A stretch of 64,000 bases of DNA, taken from NCBI RefSeq assembly GCF_965225875.1, contig NZ_CBDDBS010000003.1, positions 806,001 through 870,000 on the forward strand, read 5' to 3'. This stretch comes from Haliscomenobacter sp965225875 (GTDB lineage Bacteria > Bacteroidota > Bacteroidia > Chitinophagales > Saprospiraceae). A program made the position numbers and the translations under genes. Positions within the stretch are counted from its first letter, which is position 1. Every line of letters begins with the position of its first letter. Below, piece after piece: positions 52,168 to 60,533 of this stretch. Below the pieces are notes generated by a model that saw only the letters and a program-made list of their open reading frames with translations, was not told the origin of the DNA and did not search any database.

Positions 52168-52917
52168 TCATTTTTTCACCATCCCTTCCAGCACAAACCC
52201 ACAAACACCCATCCCCGCCTTTTCCAAACAAGCCCTCGAAGCCTTATTTCCCAAATTACAGCGCGCTGCAGGCACCCTACCTGCCAGATAGCAAGCTTTT
52301 TTCACTTCCTGCAATAGATAACTGCCGTAACCTTTGCCGCGGTGTTCAAGCTGAACTTCCATGTACAAATCGGCAAAAGGGCGATTGTAGTGCAGCAAAA
52401 AACCACCCGTAGCCACCACTTTATTGTTGCGTACCAGCACATAATCACCAGGTGGCTCAGATTGGTGTTCGAAAACCTTATCATCGTCATTGTAGGGGCG
52501 AAAGGTGACATCGGGTATTTTTAAATCGGTGACTTGTTGGTCCTCGAATAAAATGACTTCAGTCCGAATTTGCTCAGCGAATTCATACAACAGGGGGGTG
52601 ATAAACCCATCATTGCTTTGGCATTCGATGTAGGAAGTTTGAGTGAGTAGAATCAATTGTTGAAATGCTAAACTGGCTAATTTGCGCTGTGCAGGCAACA
52701 GAAAAAACTCAAAAATACAATCCCGATCAGCTAGTTCATTTTTACCTTTGATAGCAGAATAACCAATGGGAATCCCATCCAGAATGAACAAATAGAGCGT
52801 TGACCAACCGCGCTCGTGGCAGGCGTTGTAGCGGATTTGACGGTTCATGGCTTGCAGGTACAAGTCGCGGAAAGGCAGGATTTTGGATAATTCGGTTTGA
52901 TGGATCTGAAGGTTCAT
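52168..52917 (-). CDS. GNAT family N-acetyltransferase
   Basis: 249 residues from the ATG at 52917. The acetyl-CoA-binding loop is QLEHRGKGYGSYLLQEVKKACY (Q/R-x-x-G-x-G/A), preceded by LYMEVQLE and followed by a CLEKAGM motif. The N-terminal half is a second, poorly conserved GNAT-like domain. The substrate is unknown. It runs convergently with the GT39 gene, the stops abutting (52167/52168), and diverges from the small ORF at 52987. Confidence 0.82.
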   Translation of the reverse strand: MNLQIHQTELSKILPFRDLYLQAMNRQIRYNACHERGWSTLYLFILDGIPIGYSAIKGKNELADRDCIFEFFLLPAQRKLASLAFQQLILLTQTSYIECQSNDGFITPLLYEFAEQIRTEVILFEDQQVTDLKIPDVTFRPYNDDDKVFEHQSEPPGDYVLVRNNKVVATGGFLLHYNRPFADLYMEVQLEHRGKGYGSYLLQEVKKACYLAGRVPAARCNLGNKASRACLEKAGMGVCGFVLEGMVKK

Positions 52918-52986
52918 TTTCAGGATTTTTACGCTTGTCAATATAGCACAAATCGGGTACCTTTATAGCCGAATTTAGACAAGCAT

Positions 52987-53364
52987 ATGATCCAATTCAA
53001 GCAGCACAGGCCATTTTTTGCCACATCGTCCAGCTCCTGGATGTTGTTGCTGCTTAGTTTGTATTTTTCCTGGATCTGTCCGGCAGAGTTCGCTGTCCGC
53101 CCTTGCGGCTATGATACAGTATTGGTAGAACAAAAGCCAAACGAAGAATTTTGCCGTTTTTATCAATGCAGTTTTGCAGCTGGCAAAAGCGGCAAAGTCA
53201 AAGCTTATCTTCCAATTTTTTCTTTTCACCAAAGCCTTGATTGTTATCAGGTTTTGGTCAAAACGAACTGGAGTCAACGCCGTCAACTGCAAAATTTGTT
53301 ACCCGTTCCTTCCTCTTTCAGCCATTTTCAAACGCATCTTCCTCGCAGCGCTGCATCCTGTTGA
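52987..53364 (+). CDS. possible small secreted or membrane protein
   Basis: 125 residues, no family recognised. A hydrophobic stretch (about 18-34, WMLLLLSLYFSWICPAEF) could be a signal peptide or anchor, and the chain has five cysteines, one near the C-terminus. The rest shows no clear motif and the codon usage is not decisive. It is the only good frame in the 488 bases 52942-53429. It may be a fast-evolving gene or chance. Confidence 0.35.
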   Translation: MIQFKQHRPFFATSSSSWMLLLLSLYFSWICPAEFAVRPCGYDTVLVEQKPNEEFCRFYQCSFAAGKSGKVKAYLPIFSFHQSLDCYQVLVKTNWSQRRQLQNLLPVPSSFSHFQTHLPRSAASC

Positions 53365-53429
53365 TGCACTTTTTAATTGCTGCAAAAGCACTGATCTCAA
53401 GTGCATTTTTCAATCGATTATTCTGATTT

Positions 53430-53636
53430 ATGCAAAAGAAATGGCTCAAAGCCCTACGCTTATTGGGTTTGGCTCTGTTGATTGTATTGGCCGTATTGGG
53501 CGTTGGGCTCAGTGGTGCGGCGGTGGCTTTCCAAACCCGGAAACGCGCGGAAGACCCCGAAATTAAAATCGAATTGGTAGAACCCAAAAGAGATGAAAAA
53601 GAAGGGGCAAAACAGTTGGAAGTCAAAAAGCCCTAG
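53430..53636 (+). CDS. small single-helix membrane protein
   Basis: 68 residues. A basic N-terminus (MQKKWLKALR) is followed by one membrane helix (about 11-34, LLGLALLIVLAVLGVGLSGAA), then a highly charged soluble tail ending EVKKP. It would sit N-in with the tail in the periplasm or the reverse. No family is recognised. It lies 91 bases before the lipoprotein gene at 53728. Confidence 0.55.
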   Translation: MQKKWLKALRLLGLALLIVLAVLGVGLSGAAVAFQTRKRAEDPEIKIELVEPKRDEKEGAKQLEVKKP

Positions 53637-53727
53637 GCTATAATATTCAAAAAAATCTACTTGTTTTCGGCAATAACTTTAATTTCGTGTGATTCTCGAT
53701 TCATCGTTTAACCTAAACACCTAAACA

Positions 53728-54459
53728 ATGTCTTTTACACCTGGAACACGGAATGCCACCTTGGCAATCCTGCTTTTGATTGCATTAAATGCCTGTAGCA
53801 TCAAATACCGCTATACCAAAGCCCTTAACGACGCTGCTCAACCCAGTGCCAGCAAAATCAGCAATACCCTGACCAAAATCAGTCCAGATGCGCCTACCCT
53901 GAAGTGGAAAACCATCAATGGTGAAAAATACGTGCTGGTTTCTTCCTGGAAAGCGGATGCGAAGTACTACAAGAACGATCCGAACACTGGATTTTACAAT
54001 ACAGGCAAATACCCAATTTGGGTAACCGTTGCGCCAGATCTGCAAAATTGGCTAGCAGCACAGAAGAAGTTATCCGACCCTGAAAAAAGGCTCAAACAAC
54101 TGCTGGGTTTGCCTCCCAATGCCGACAAAAAAATCTTTGTAGAGTTTTGGGTGCGTCCACAAGACCTGATTCGACCCTGTATCGATACCGAAGTCAATGA
54201 CTCAGCTTGTGATTTGTACCTGAAAAACCCGGCTGCTGCTAATGCGGAGAACTTGCTTTGGCTGTTGGAACAAGCCCGCCAATCTTTTGCTGATTCCACT
54301 TTGTACAATCGGTACCCCTTCACTCAATTGGGCTATACTTACGATTGGAACCCGCGAAACAAAAGCCACGTAGGACTGAGTGAATTCGTAATTGGCAAAA
54401 ACAAAAACATAGTGGTAGGCGAGGTCTTCGCTACCGCTGATTATTTGGCACAAAAATAA
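53728..54459 (+). CDS. unknown lipoprotein
   Basis: 243 residues. A signal peptide ends in the lipobox LNAC (Cys23), so it should be lipid-anchored at the inner or outer membrane. The mature part includes LKWKTINGEKYVLVSSWKADAKYY, a likely globular core with an IWVTVAPDLQNWL strand-helix, and conserved-looking WVRPQDLIRPCIDTEV. Two cysteines (CIDTEVNDSAC) could form a disulfide. Function is unknown. A CTTAGGT-family repeat with a central terminator follows. Confidence 0.8.
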   Translation: MSFTPGTRNATLAILLLIALNACSIKYRYTKALNDAAQPSASKISNTLTKISPDAPTLKWKTINGEKYVLVSSWKADAKYYKNDPNTGFYNTGKYPIWVTVAPDLQNWLAAQKKLSDPEKRLKQLLGLPPNADKKIFVEFWVRPQDLIRPCIDTEVNDSACDLYLKNPAAANAENLLWLLEQARQSFADSTLYNRYPFTQLGYTYDWNPRNKSHVGLSEFVIGKNKNIVVGEVFATADYLAQK

Positions 54460-54494
54460 TTTTGACCAAGCGTGCCGCAGGCGCGCTTCCTCAG

Positions 54495-54623
54495 GTGAAT
54501 CTCTAAGGTGCCCCTAAGGTGAACTAAGGTGCCTGAGGTGGTGAAATACGGGCCCTGCTCCGCAGGGCTTTTTTTCGTTTCACCACCTCAGACACCTAAG
54601 TTCACCTAAGAGATTCATCTAAG
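54495..54623. repeat. CTTAGGT-family inverted repeat (copy 3)
   Basis: The longest copy: left arm about 54495-54546 (GGTGAATCTCTAAGGTG, GAACTAAGGTGCCTGAGG, TGGTGAAA) pairs with the right arm about 54578-54623 with a few mismatches and length changes. At its centre lies a separate GC-rich terminator hairpin. It separates a plus-strand lipoprotein gene from a convergent cytochrome gene. Confidence 0.88.
54552..54575 (+). terminator. terminator in the loop of the repeat
   Basis: GCCCTGC (54552-54558) pairs with GCAGGGC (54562-54568) around TCC, then seven T. It is oriented to end the lipoprotein gene transcript. Confidence 0.82.
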
Positions 54624-54628
54624 AAGTT

Positions 54629-56047
54629 TTATAAACGCTTCAAATATTCCAACAAAGCCTTACGTTCCTCGGCATCCAATATATCCCCATAAGTGTGGCC
54701 ACCGTTGCCGTACCCAAGCAGCGTGGTATTGTACGTTTCTTTGTCCTTTGCATTGGCCTCTACACTGTATTTCCAACCAATTTTATTTAGGTCGTAATCC
54801 TTGTCGTCAAAGCTTCGCTTCCAGAATTTTGGCCGCAACTTACTATCAAGCAAAGTTTCCAAGTCAGGCACCGAACCATTGTGCAAGTAAGGCGCCGTAG
54901 CCCAAACCCCATCCAACGGAGGCGCGACATAGCCCCGGGATGGTTTCGCTTCTGAACGTGGAATGGATTGTGCGTACCAGCTTTGGTTGTACCAGTTGCT
55001 GAATGCGATGTTTTCCATAAAATAATTGGCGTAAGCCGAATCTGTACCCACTTTTTTTAGTTCCACCAGCAAATTGGGGTAATTGGCCTCCTCGCCGTAA
55101 CGCCCGTGGCAAGCCTGGCAGTTTTGGGCGTAAATCCTCCGACCTTTTGCAGCCAATGGAGCATCGATTTCACCAGGGTATTTTGGCGCTTCCAGGTTTT
55201 GCAACCAGGCCATTACGTCCTTAAAATCCGTATTCATCTGGCGAGCAGTGGCGGTATCTTCAACCGCCACAACAGATACCTGCATCAGCAATTTGGTGAA
55301 ATCGCCCCGGCCCATGCCATTGTAATACAGTGCGTATTTCTTTTTAGCCAACCACAATGGCGGAACATCCGAGCCAATGGTCGTTTTGGGAATGTCAAAG
55401 GTGGTTTCCCCATCATTCCAGTTCAAATTGGCTGCTTGGCGGTGCGCCACACTGGCTTGTTCCAATGCGAAGGCCGGGTTGATGCCCCGAAAAGGTAGTA
55501 CTATGTAAGGTGAAATGGCCTTACCTCCCCGCATAAAGGGCTCAAAAGCCTTCCATTCTTCCGATTTTTTGCCATACTTATTGCGGATTCCCAAGGCTAC
55601 CAGATTGAACAATGCGCCAGTGTTTTTTGTAAAATCCAGGGTGCTATTGCCCAAGCCTGGAATGAATTGCCCATTCACTTTACCGGAGTGGCAGGCAAAA
55701 CAGGTCAAACCACTGGCAATTTGTACGCCAGCAGCGTTGGTGTAGGTATTGAATGCTGGGGGAAGTTGGGCACTTGGCCCTTCTCTTTGCAACAAGTTTT
55801 CCTTGTCCAGATTCCTTTTGAACGCAGTGTAACTCGCTAAGGGGATTCCGCCACCAATAAAATTGCCATAACGCAGGTAATCCCAACCTTTGGCCGGATC
55901 ACCCTCTGTGCTTTGGACGTTCGTCGGTAAAACCGAGGTTCCAACCGGAATTTCTGGGTCATTTGGTACTATCCATTCATCTTTACCAAAATTGTAAAGA
56001 AAAAAAATCAAAATGGAAAACAGGTAAAGGTAGCGTTTGGTGTACAT
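54629..56047 (-). CDS. di-haem c-type cytochrome
   Basis: 472 residues from the ATG at 56047. A signal or anchor helix is at about 6-20. Two CxxCH haem sites are found: CFACH (116-120) and CQACH (310-314). Around the second lies a typical cytochrome c fold ending with YVAPPLDGVWATAPYLHNGSVPDLETLL. The order resembles di-haem enzymes of the MauG/RoxA group rather than simple electron carriers, but the diagnostic residues cannot be confirmed by eye. It should act in the periplasm. It diverges from the pyrophosphatase gene at 56161. Confidence 0.85.
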   Translation of the reverse strand: MYTKRYLYLFSILIFFLYNFGKDEWIVPNDPEIPVGTSVLPTNVQSTEGDPAKGWDYLRYGNFIGGGIPLASYTAFKRNLDKENLLQREGPSAQLPPAFNTYTNAAGVQIASGLTCFACHSGKVNGQFIPGLGNSTLDFTKNTGALFNLVALGIRNKYGKKSEEWKAFEPFMRGGKAISPYIVLPFRGINPAFALEQASVAHRQAANLNWNDGETTFDIPKTTIGSDVPPLWLAKKKYALYYNGMGRGDFTKLLMQVSVVAVEDTATARQMNTDFKDVMAWLQNLEAPKYPGEIDAPLAAKGRRIYAQNCQACHGRYGEEANYPNLLVELKKVGTDSAYANYFMENIAFSNWYNQSWYAQSIPRSEAKPSRGYVAPPLDGVWATAPYLHNGSVPDLETLLDSKLRPKFWKRSFDDKDYDLNKIGWKYSVEANAKDKETYNTTLLGYGNGGHTYGDILDAEERKALLEYLKRL

Positions 56048-56160
56048 CGGACATTGTTTTAAACTTGTTTCACAACGCAGCAATAATCCCGAATGTTTTT
56101 ACTTTCTTTAGGCATGTTGGGGATTGTGCCTCAACAACGCCCAAATTAAAGTCCTTTAGC

Positions 56161-56775
56161 ATGAAACAAATGTACGGCGTCACCATTTTTTTGTTGATCA
56201 TCAGTACCTTTGCCTGCAAACAAGACAATAAGCCTACGATCACCATGAAAGATGTCAAAAAACTGCCCTTGCGCGGCGAAAAAGGATTCAACGCCATCGT
56301 TGAAGTGCCTGCGGGTACCAACCGCAAGTTGGAAATTCAGCCCGATGGGCAATATGTTGCTGAGTTGGTAGACGGCAAAGCCCGGGTGGTCAATTTTTTA
56401 CCATACCCTGGCAATTATGGCTTTATTCCCTCCACCCTGATGGATGAAGCCCGAGGTGGCGACGGGGATGCCCTTGATGTCATCATCATCGCAGAAACGG
56501 TTCCAGTAGGCAGCATCCAGGAGTTTATCCCTATTGCTGTTTTAAAGATGATCGACGAAGGTGAAAACGACACCAAAATCATTGGCGTACCCGCGGATCC
56601 TGCTTTGCGGGTCATTCGTGCAACCAATTTTGAGCAATTTTTGTTAGAGTACGACGCAGCCAAACGGATCATCGAAACCTGGTTTGTCCATTACCAGGGT
56701 TATGGGACGGTACAGGTGTTGGGCTGGGAAGACGAAAAATCTGCACTTGCAGAAATTGAAAAATGGGCACTTTAA
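56161..56775 (+). CDS. ppa: lipoprotein inorganic pyrophosphatase, family I
   Basis: 204 residues from ATG 56161; the frame stays open upstream but that part is unlikely. The family I signature is present: FNAIVEVPAGTNRKLEI, LPYPGNYGFIP and DGDALDVIII (101-106, D-G-D-x-L-D), then VGSIQEFIPIAVLKM. Unlike the usual cytoplasmic enzyme, it opens with a hydrophobic signal and a lipobox FAC (Cys19), indicating lipid anchoring in the envelope. It hydrolyses pyrophosphate to phosphate, perhaps in the periplasm. Monocistronic, divergent from the cytochrome. Confidence 0.85.
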   Translation: MKQMYGVTIFLLIISTFACKQDNKPTITMKDVKKLPLRGEKGFNAIVEVPAGTNRKLEIQPDGQYVAELVDGKARVVNFLPYPGNYGFIPSTLMDEARGGDGDALDVIIIAETVPVGSIQEFIPIAVLKMIDEGENDTKIIGVPADPALRVIRATNFEQFLLEYDAAKRIIETWFVHYQGYGTVQVLGWEDEKSALAEIEKWAL

Positions 56776-56810
56776 TCAGCCTCCAATAAATACTCCCTGC
56801 TTAATAACTG

Positions 56811-58094
56811 TTGCGTTCAAGTATGCTCGATAACTCAAATCACCCGAATTCTTCGCCCATGAACACCTCTGACACCTTAGAGTCACCTTATCGTTGTACG
56901 ATTCATTCTATGTTTCAACCCTTCAAACCCAAATCTTTTCCTTTTGGGAAAAAAGTTGCAGCGGAAGGTTACGAATGGGTATACGCTGATCGTATCCAGC
57001 AACTTGAGGGACAGTGGTTGGCTTCCGACAATTTGTACGTACAGTCACATTACTTGCAGGCTTTGGAAGATGCAAAAACTACGGGCCTGGACTTTCGATA
57101 TCTATTGGTGTTTAAAAATGGCCAGCCGATTGGCGGGATCACCCTACAATTGCTTACTGTAAGCGCTGCGCACAGTATTCGTACTCTACGCCAGGGAGAA
57201 ATTACCGGATTTTGGGATAGACTCAGGCTTTTGCTGGCCAGCTGGGGCAAATACCGCTTCATGATCTGGGGAAATATGTTTTTGACCGGGCAATTCAACC
57301 AATGGTGGAAAGCTCCCGAGCATGAAATTCCTGACTTACAAAGTGCAACCCTCAATGTGTTGAACTGCATCGCCCGCCAGGAAAAAATTCAAATCCTGAT
57401 GGCACGAGATTGTTTTGAACGTGACCAGCCCCTGGAAACTGCGGGTTACCATGCCATTGATTTTCAGCCTAACATGTGTATGGATTTACCTCGGGATTGG
57501 AAATCCTTTGAAGATTATCTCAATGCAATGAGCTCCAAATACCGCGTCCGGGCAAGGCGAGCCTTCAAAAAGACGGAAGGTATCATCTTTAAAGAACTGG
57601 ATTTGCGACAAATCGAACTCTTTGCCGATGATTTAAATACCTTGCACCACTCAGTAGTTGAACAAGCAGATTTTAACATGTTGTGGGCAGGAAAAAATTA
57701 TTTCGTTCAACTCAAGGAGCAATTAGGTGCTGATTTTTGCCTGACGGCTTGTTTTGAAAAGGAACGTTTATTGGGTTTTTATACCACCATCCGCAACGGA
57801 AAAGAGCTGGACGCCAACTTTTTAGGCTTTGACCCGCAAGCCAACCGGGAGTACCAGTTGTACCTGGGCATGTTGTACAAAATGATAGAACAGGCCATTG
57901 TTTTGCGTTGTGAAAAGATCTGCTTTGCACGTACTGCCCTGGAGATCAAAAGTTCAGTAGGAGCCCTGGCACAGAAAACCTACATTTACCTCAAACACAC
58001 CAATCCTTTACTCAATTACATTCTGCCTACCGCCGTTCGTTTTGGAGAACCCAAAGAAGAATGGGTGCCACGTCATCCTTTTCGGGAGGACTAG
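56811..58094 (+). CDS. FemAB/GNAT-like acyltransferase
   Basis: Up to 427 residues; starts at 56811, 56859 (MNTSDTLE) or 56910 (MFQPFKPK) are all possible. The GNAT-fold features are MSSKYRVRARRAFKKTEGI and LLGFYTTIRNGKELDANFLGFD with a basic HHSVVEQADFN region. The overall size and the double-domain arrangement suggest the FemAB/peptidoglycan-acyltransferase group (BioF2-like). Substrate unknown. The gene's last four bases overlap the convergent anti-sigma-like gene's stop (58091). Confidence 0.7.
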   Translation: MRSSMLDNSNHPNSSPMNTSDTLESPYRCTIHSMFQPFKPKSFPFGKKVAAEGYEWVYADRIQQLEGQWLASDNLYVQSHYLQALEDAKTTGLDFRYLLVFKNGQPIGGITLQLLTVSAAHSIRTLRQGEITGFWDRLRLLLASWGKYRFMIWGNMFLTGQFNQWWKAPEHEIPDLQSATLNVLNCIARQEKIQILMARDCFERDQPLETAGYHAIDFQPNMCMDLPRDWKSFEDYLNAMSSKYRVRARRAFKKTEGIIFKELDLRQIELFADDLNTLHHSVVEQADFNMLWAGKNYFVQLKEQLGADFCLTACFEKERLLGFYTTIRNGKELDANFLGFDPQANREYQLYLGMLYKMIEQAIVLRCEKICFARTALEIKSSVGALAQKTYIYLKHTNPLLNYILPTAVRFGEPKEEWVPRHPFRED

Positions 58095-58450
58095 TCCTCT
58101 ATTTGAATATGAATGGTGTCACCTTGCGCTCCAGCAGGTAAAGACAGGAATCGGCGCATTTCTGGCAAAGTATCTTCAGGTGACAAGACCTGCAAAATCA
58201 CCGGGGGATTGCGCAGCTCTGCGCGTCGTTGCTCTTCGATGGATACACCAATCAGCACTGGGCCAACGATGGCCAACAACAATAAAAAAAAGAGTACAAC
58301 TTGTGTAGATATACGCAAGGCAACTTTATTCCAACGTTCATGAGTATCCAAGCGGCGGGATAAACGTCGCCATACACTGGGCCCAGGGCGCTCTTGCACC
58401 TTGGAGGCCTGCTGCCGGAACAACTCGCTGAGATCTCTATTTGGTGTCAT
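58091..58450 (-). CDS. membrane-spanning partner of the ECF sigma factor (putative anti-sigma)
   Basis: 119 residues. A cytoplasmic N-terminal part (about 1-46) with helical RQQASKVQERPGPSVWRRLSRRLD is followed by one membrane helix (about 47-69) and a short periplasmic tail ending DTIHIQIED. This topology fits anti-sigma factors, though there is no zinc motif (HxxxCxxC), and the N-terminal part is short. Its ATG overlaps the sigma factor stop by 4 bases (58447-58450), indicating coupled translation. Confidence 0.65.
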   Translation of the reverse strand: MTPNRDLSELFRQQASKVQERPGPSVWRRLSRRLDTHERWNKVALRISTQVVLFFLLLLAIVGPVLIGVSIEEQRRAELRNPPVILQVLSPEDTLPEMRRFLSLPAGAQGDTIHIQIED

Positions 58451-59067
58451 GGCTTGGTAGTTATTTTGTCTGGGGCTTCCACAACTTCTTCCTCTTCTTC
58501 TTCAATGTCGAATAATTCAATACCGGGGTAATGAATCTGTTCGAGTAAATTTTTGAGCCGTTTTTTGGCCAAAATCAATTGAGACTTGGAGGTATTGATG
58601 CTAATGCCCATGATTTGGGCAATTTCGCGGTGTTTGTATCCTTCCAATACATACAAGTTGAATACAGTCCGATACCCAATGGGGAGGATGTCGATGAGAT
58701 TCAAAATGTCTCGGGCGACTAAGTCCTGCAAGGCGGAGGTGGTAACGGGAATGTCAACTTCAGTAAGTTCCAGCATCTGGCTGAAATTGACCCTTTTGCG
58801 CAACGCCATCAAGGATTCATTGACCACAATGCGGCGAATCCAACCTTCAAAACTGCCTTCTCCTTTGTATTGCTCGATGTTGGTGAGTACTTTGAAAAAA
58901 GCTTCAATCAGTACATCTTCGGCATCTTCCTGGGTTTTGACATAACGCTTGCACACTCCAAACATGTTGGGTGCAAAGCGGTCGTACAAGGCTTGCTGAG
59001 CCCTCCGATCACACTGACGACAGGCATTGATGAGATCTTTTTCGCTCACAAAAAGCAATTTAGCCAA
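58447..59067 (-). CDS. ECF-type RNA polymerase sigma factor
   Basis: 206 residues. Region 2 is seen in ALYDRFAPNMFGVCKRYVKTQEDAEDVLIEAFFKVLTNIEQYKGEGSFEGWIRRIVVNESL, and region 4 in LIDILPIGYRTVFNLYVLEGYKHREIAQIMGIS (helix-turn-helix). The C-terminus is very acidic (DIEEEEEEVVEAP). Bacteroidota ECF factors of this kind often regulate envelope or transport genes. The gene is coupled with the putative anti-sigma protein, so activity is probably controlled by an envelope signal. Targets unknown. Confidence 0.88.
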   Translation of the reverse strand: MAKLLFVSEKDLINACRQCDRRAQQALYDRFAPNMFGVCKRYVKTQEDAEDVLIEAFFKVLTNIEQYKGEGSFEGWIRRIVVNESLMALRKRVNFSQMLELTEVDIPVTTSALQDLVARDILNLIDILPIGYRTVFNLYVLEGYKHREIAQIMGISINTSKSQLILAKKRLKNLLEQIHYPGIELFDIEEEEEEVVEAPDKITTKP

Positions 59068-59124
59068 GGAAGAAGAATGCGAATATATAGTAGATGCAAT
59101 TTACACTGATTTTTGGCGTGAACA

Positions 59125-59211
59125 ATGAAAAAAATATTTGCAATTTATTTTTTGTTTTTATTTAATTGTCAACAAATAAAATTAGAACCAGGGATCAACC
59201 CCGATGAATAA
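59125..59211 (+). CDS. possible tiny lipoprotein upstream of lysA
   Basis: 28 codons, MKKIFAIYFLFLFNCQQIKL, then EPGINPDE. A basic start, hydrophobic core and a lipobox-like FNC (Cys15) would make a mini lipoprotein with a 13-residue mature part. The TAA (59209-59211) overlaps an ATG in another frame at 59204. It lies 82 bases before the lysA start. In Gammaproteobacteria the small lipoprotein LptM lies next to lysA/dapF, but the LptM core is not seen here. May be chance. Confidence 0.35.
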   Translation: MKKIFAIYFLFLFNCQQIKLEPGINPDE

Positions 59212-59293
59212 AGCCAGTAATAATTTTCAAAAACGCACAAATTATCCTTGTTTTTGCCGATATTTGCCCTCCAAAATTGGCAAAAACAAACCA

Positions 59294-60523
59294 ATGGACT
59301 ACAAAAACGGCCATTTCCTGCTTGGCGGGGCTATCAATCCACTAAAGCTGGTAGAGAAATACGGTTCTCCACTTTACGTCTACGAAGCAGACATCATTGA
59401 GCGGCAATACAATCGCCTCAAAGCTGCTTTTCAGGTAGAAAAACTCAAAATCAGTTACGCGTGTAAAGCGCTGACCAATATCTCCATCCTGAAGTTCATG
59501 AAACAATTGGGCAGCACCATCGATTGTGTGTCCATTCAGGAGGTGCAAATCGCCATTCGGGCAGGATTTGAACCAGTGAATATCCTGTACACGCCCAGCG
59601 GAGTAAACTTTAGCGAAATTGAAGAGGCAGTAAGCTTGGGCGTACGCATCAATTTGGACAATATTCCGGCTATCGAACGTTTTGGCGAAACCTACCCACA
59701 TATTCCAATTTGTGTGCGCATCAACCCCCACATTATGGCGGGAGGCAATCTCAAAACTTCAGTAGGGCATATTGATTCCAAGTTTGGGATTTCCTACACC
59801 CAAATGCCCCTGGTACAGGGAGTTTTGGAAAGCACGGGGATGAAATTGGAAGGCTTGCACATGCACACCGGTTCGGATATCCTGAATCCTGAAGCATTCC
59901 TGGCTGGAGCGGATGTTTTACTCAACCTCGCCAAAGAATTCCCCGATCTGGACTACATCGATTTTGGCAGTGGCTTCAAAGTGCCCTACAAGCCCAACGA
60001 CCTTGAAACCAACATCGAAGAATTGGGTGAAAAACTAGCTGCTAAATTCAATACTTTCTGTGCAGAATATGGTCGCCCCTTGACCATGGTTTTTGAACCC
60101 GGTAAGTTTTTGGTGAGTGAAGCCGGATCCTTTTTGGTCACTGTAAATGTGGTCAAACACGGCGCAACTACCGTATTCGCAGGCGTTGATTCAGGCCTTA
60201 ATCACCTGATTCGCCCTATGTTTTACGACTCTTACCACCGCATCAGCAATATTTCCAACCCTGAAGGCAAAAAACAGCCTTACAACGTGGTAGGATACAT
60301 TTGTGAAACCGATACTTTTGCCACCAACCGGGAAATTCCCGAGATTGCCATTGGTGATGTGTTGTGTTTGCACAATGCTGGCGCCTACTGCTATTCGATG
60401 GCTTCTAATTACAATTCGCGCCTCCGCCCGGCTGAAGTTTTGGTCTATCAGGGAAAAGATTACCTGATTCGGGAACGCGAAACCATCGAAGACTTGTTAA
60501 AGCATCAAATTGACGTATTTTAA
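59294..60523 (+). CDS. lysA: diaminopimelate decarboxylase
   Basis: 409 residues from ATG 59294 (MDYKNGHFLLGG); the frame is open to an ATG at 59204 but those residues do not fit the family. PLP-binding Lys58 is in ISYACKALTN, and the other marks are HTGSD, DFGSGFKVPY, FEPGKFLVSEAG, YICETDTFA (with the substrate-binding Cys) and GAYCYSMASNYN. It makes lysine from meso-DAP. It is followed 10 bases later by valS, so they are likely co-transcribed. Confidence 0.92.
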   Translation: MDYKNGHFLLGGAINPLKLVEKYGSPLYVYEADIIERQYNRLKAAFQVEKLKISYACKALTNISILKFMKQLGSTIDCVSIQEVQIAIRAGFEPVNILYTPSGVNFSEIEEAVSLGVRINLDNIPAIERFGETYPHIPICVRINPHIMAGGNLKTSVGHIDSKFGISYTQMPLVQGVLESTGMKLEGLHMHTGSDILNPEAFLAGADVLLNLAKEFPDLDYIDFGSGFKVPYKPNDLETNIEELGEKLAAKFNTFCAEYGRPLTMVFEPGKFLVSEAGSFLVTVNVVKHGATTVFAGVDSGLNHLIRPMFYDSYHRISNISNPEGKKQPYNVVGYICETDTFATNREIPEIAIGDVLCLHNAGAYCYSMASNYNSRLRPAEVLVYQGKDYLIRERETIEDLLKHQIDVF

Positions 60524-60533
60524 TCCTATAATT

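Noticed and set aside
53174..53566. 130-codon frame overlapping the small genes at 52987 and 53430
   Set aside because: Overlaps both candidates out of frame, has no signal or motif, and a long low-complexity end.
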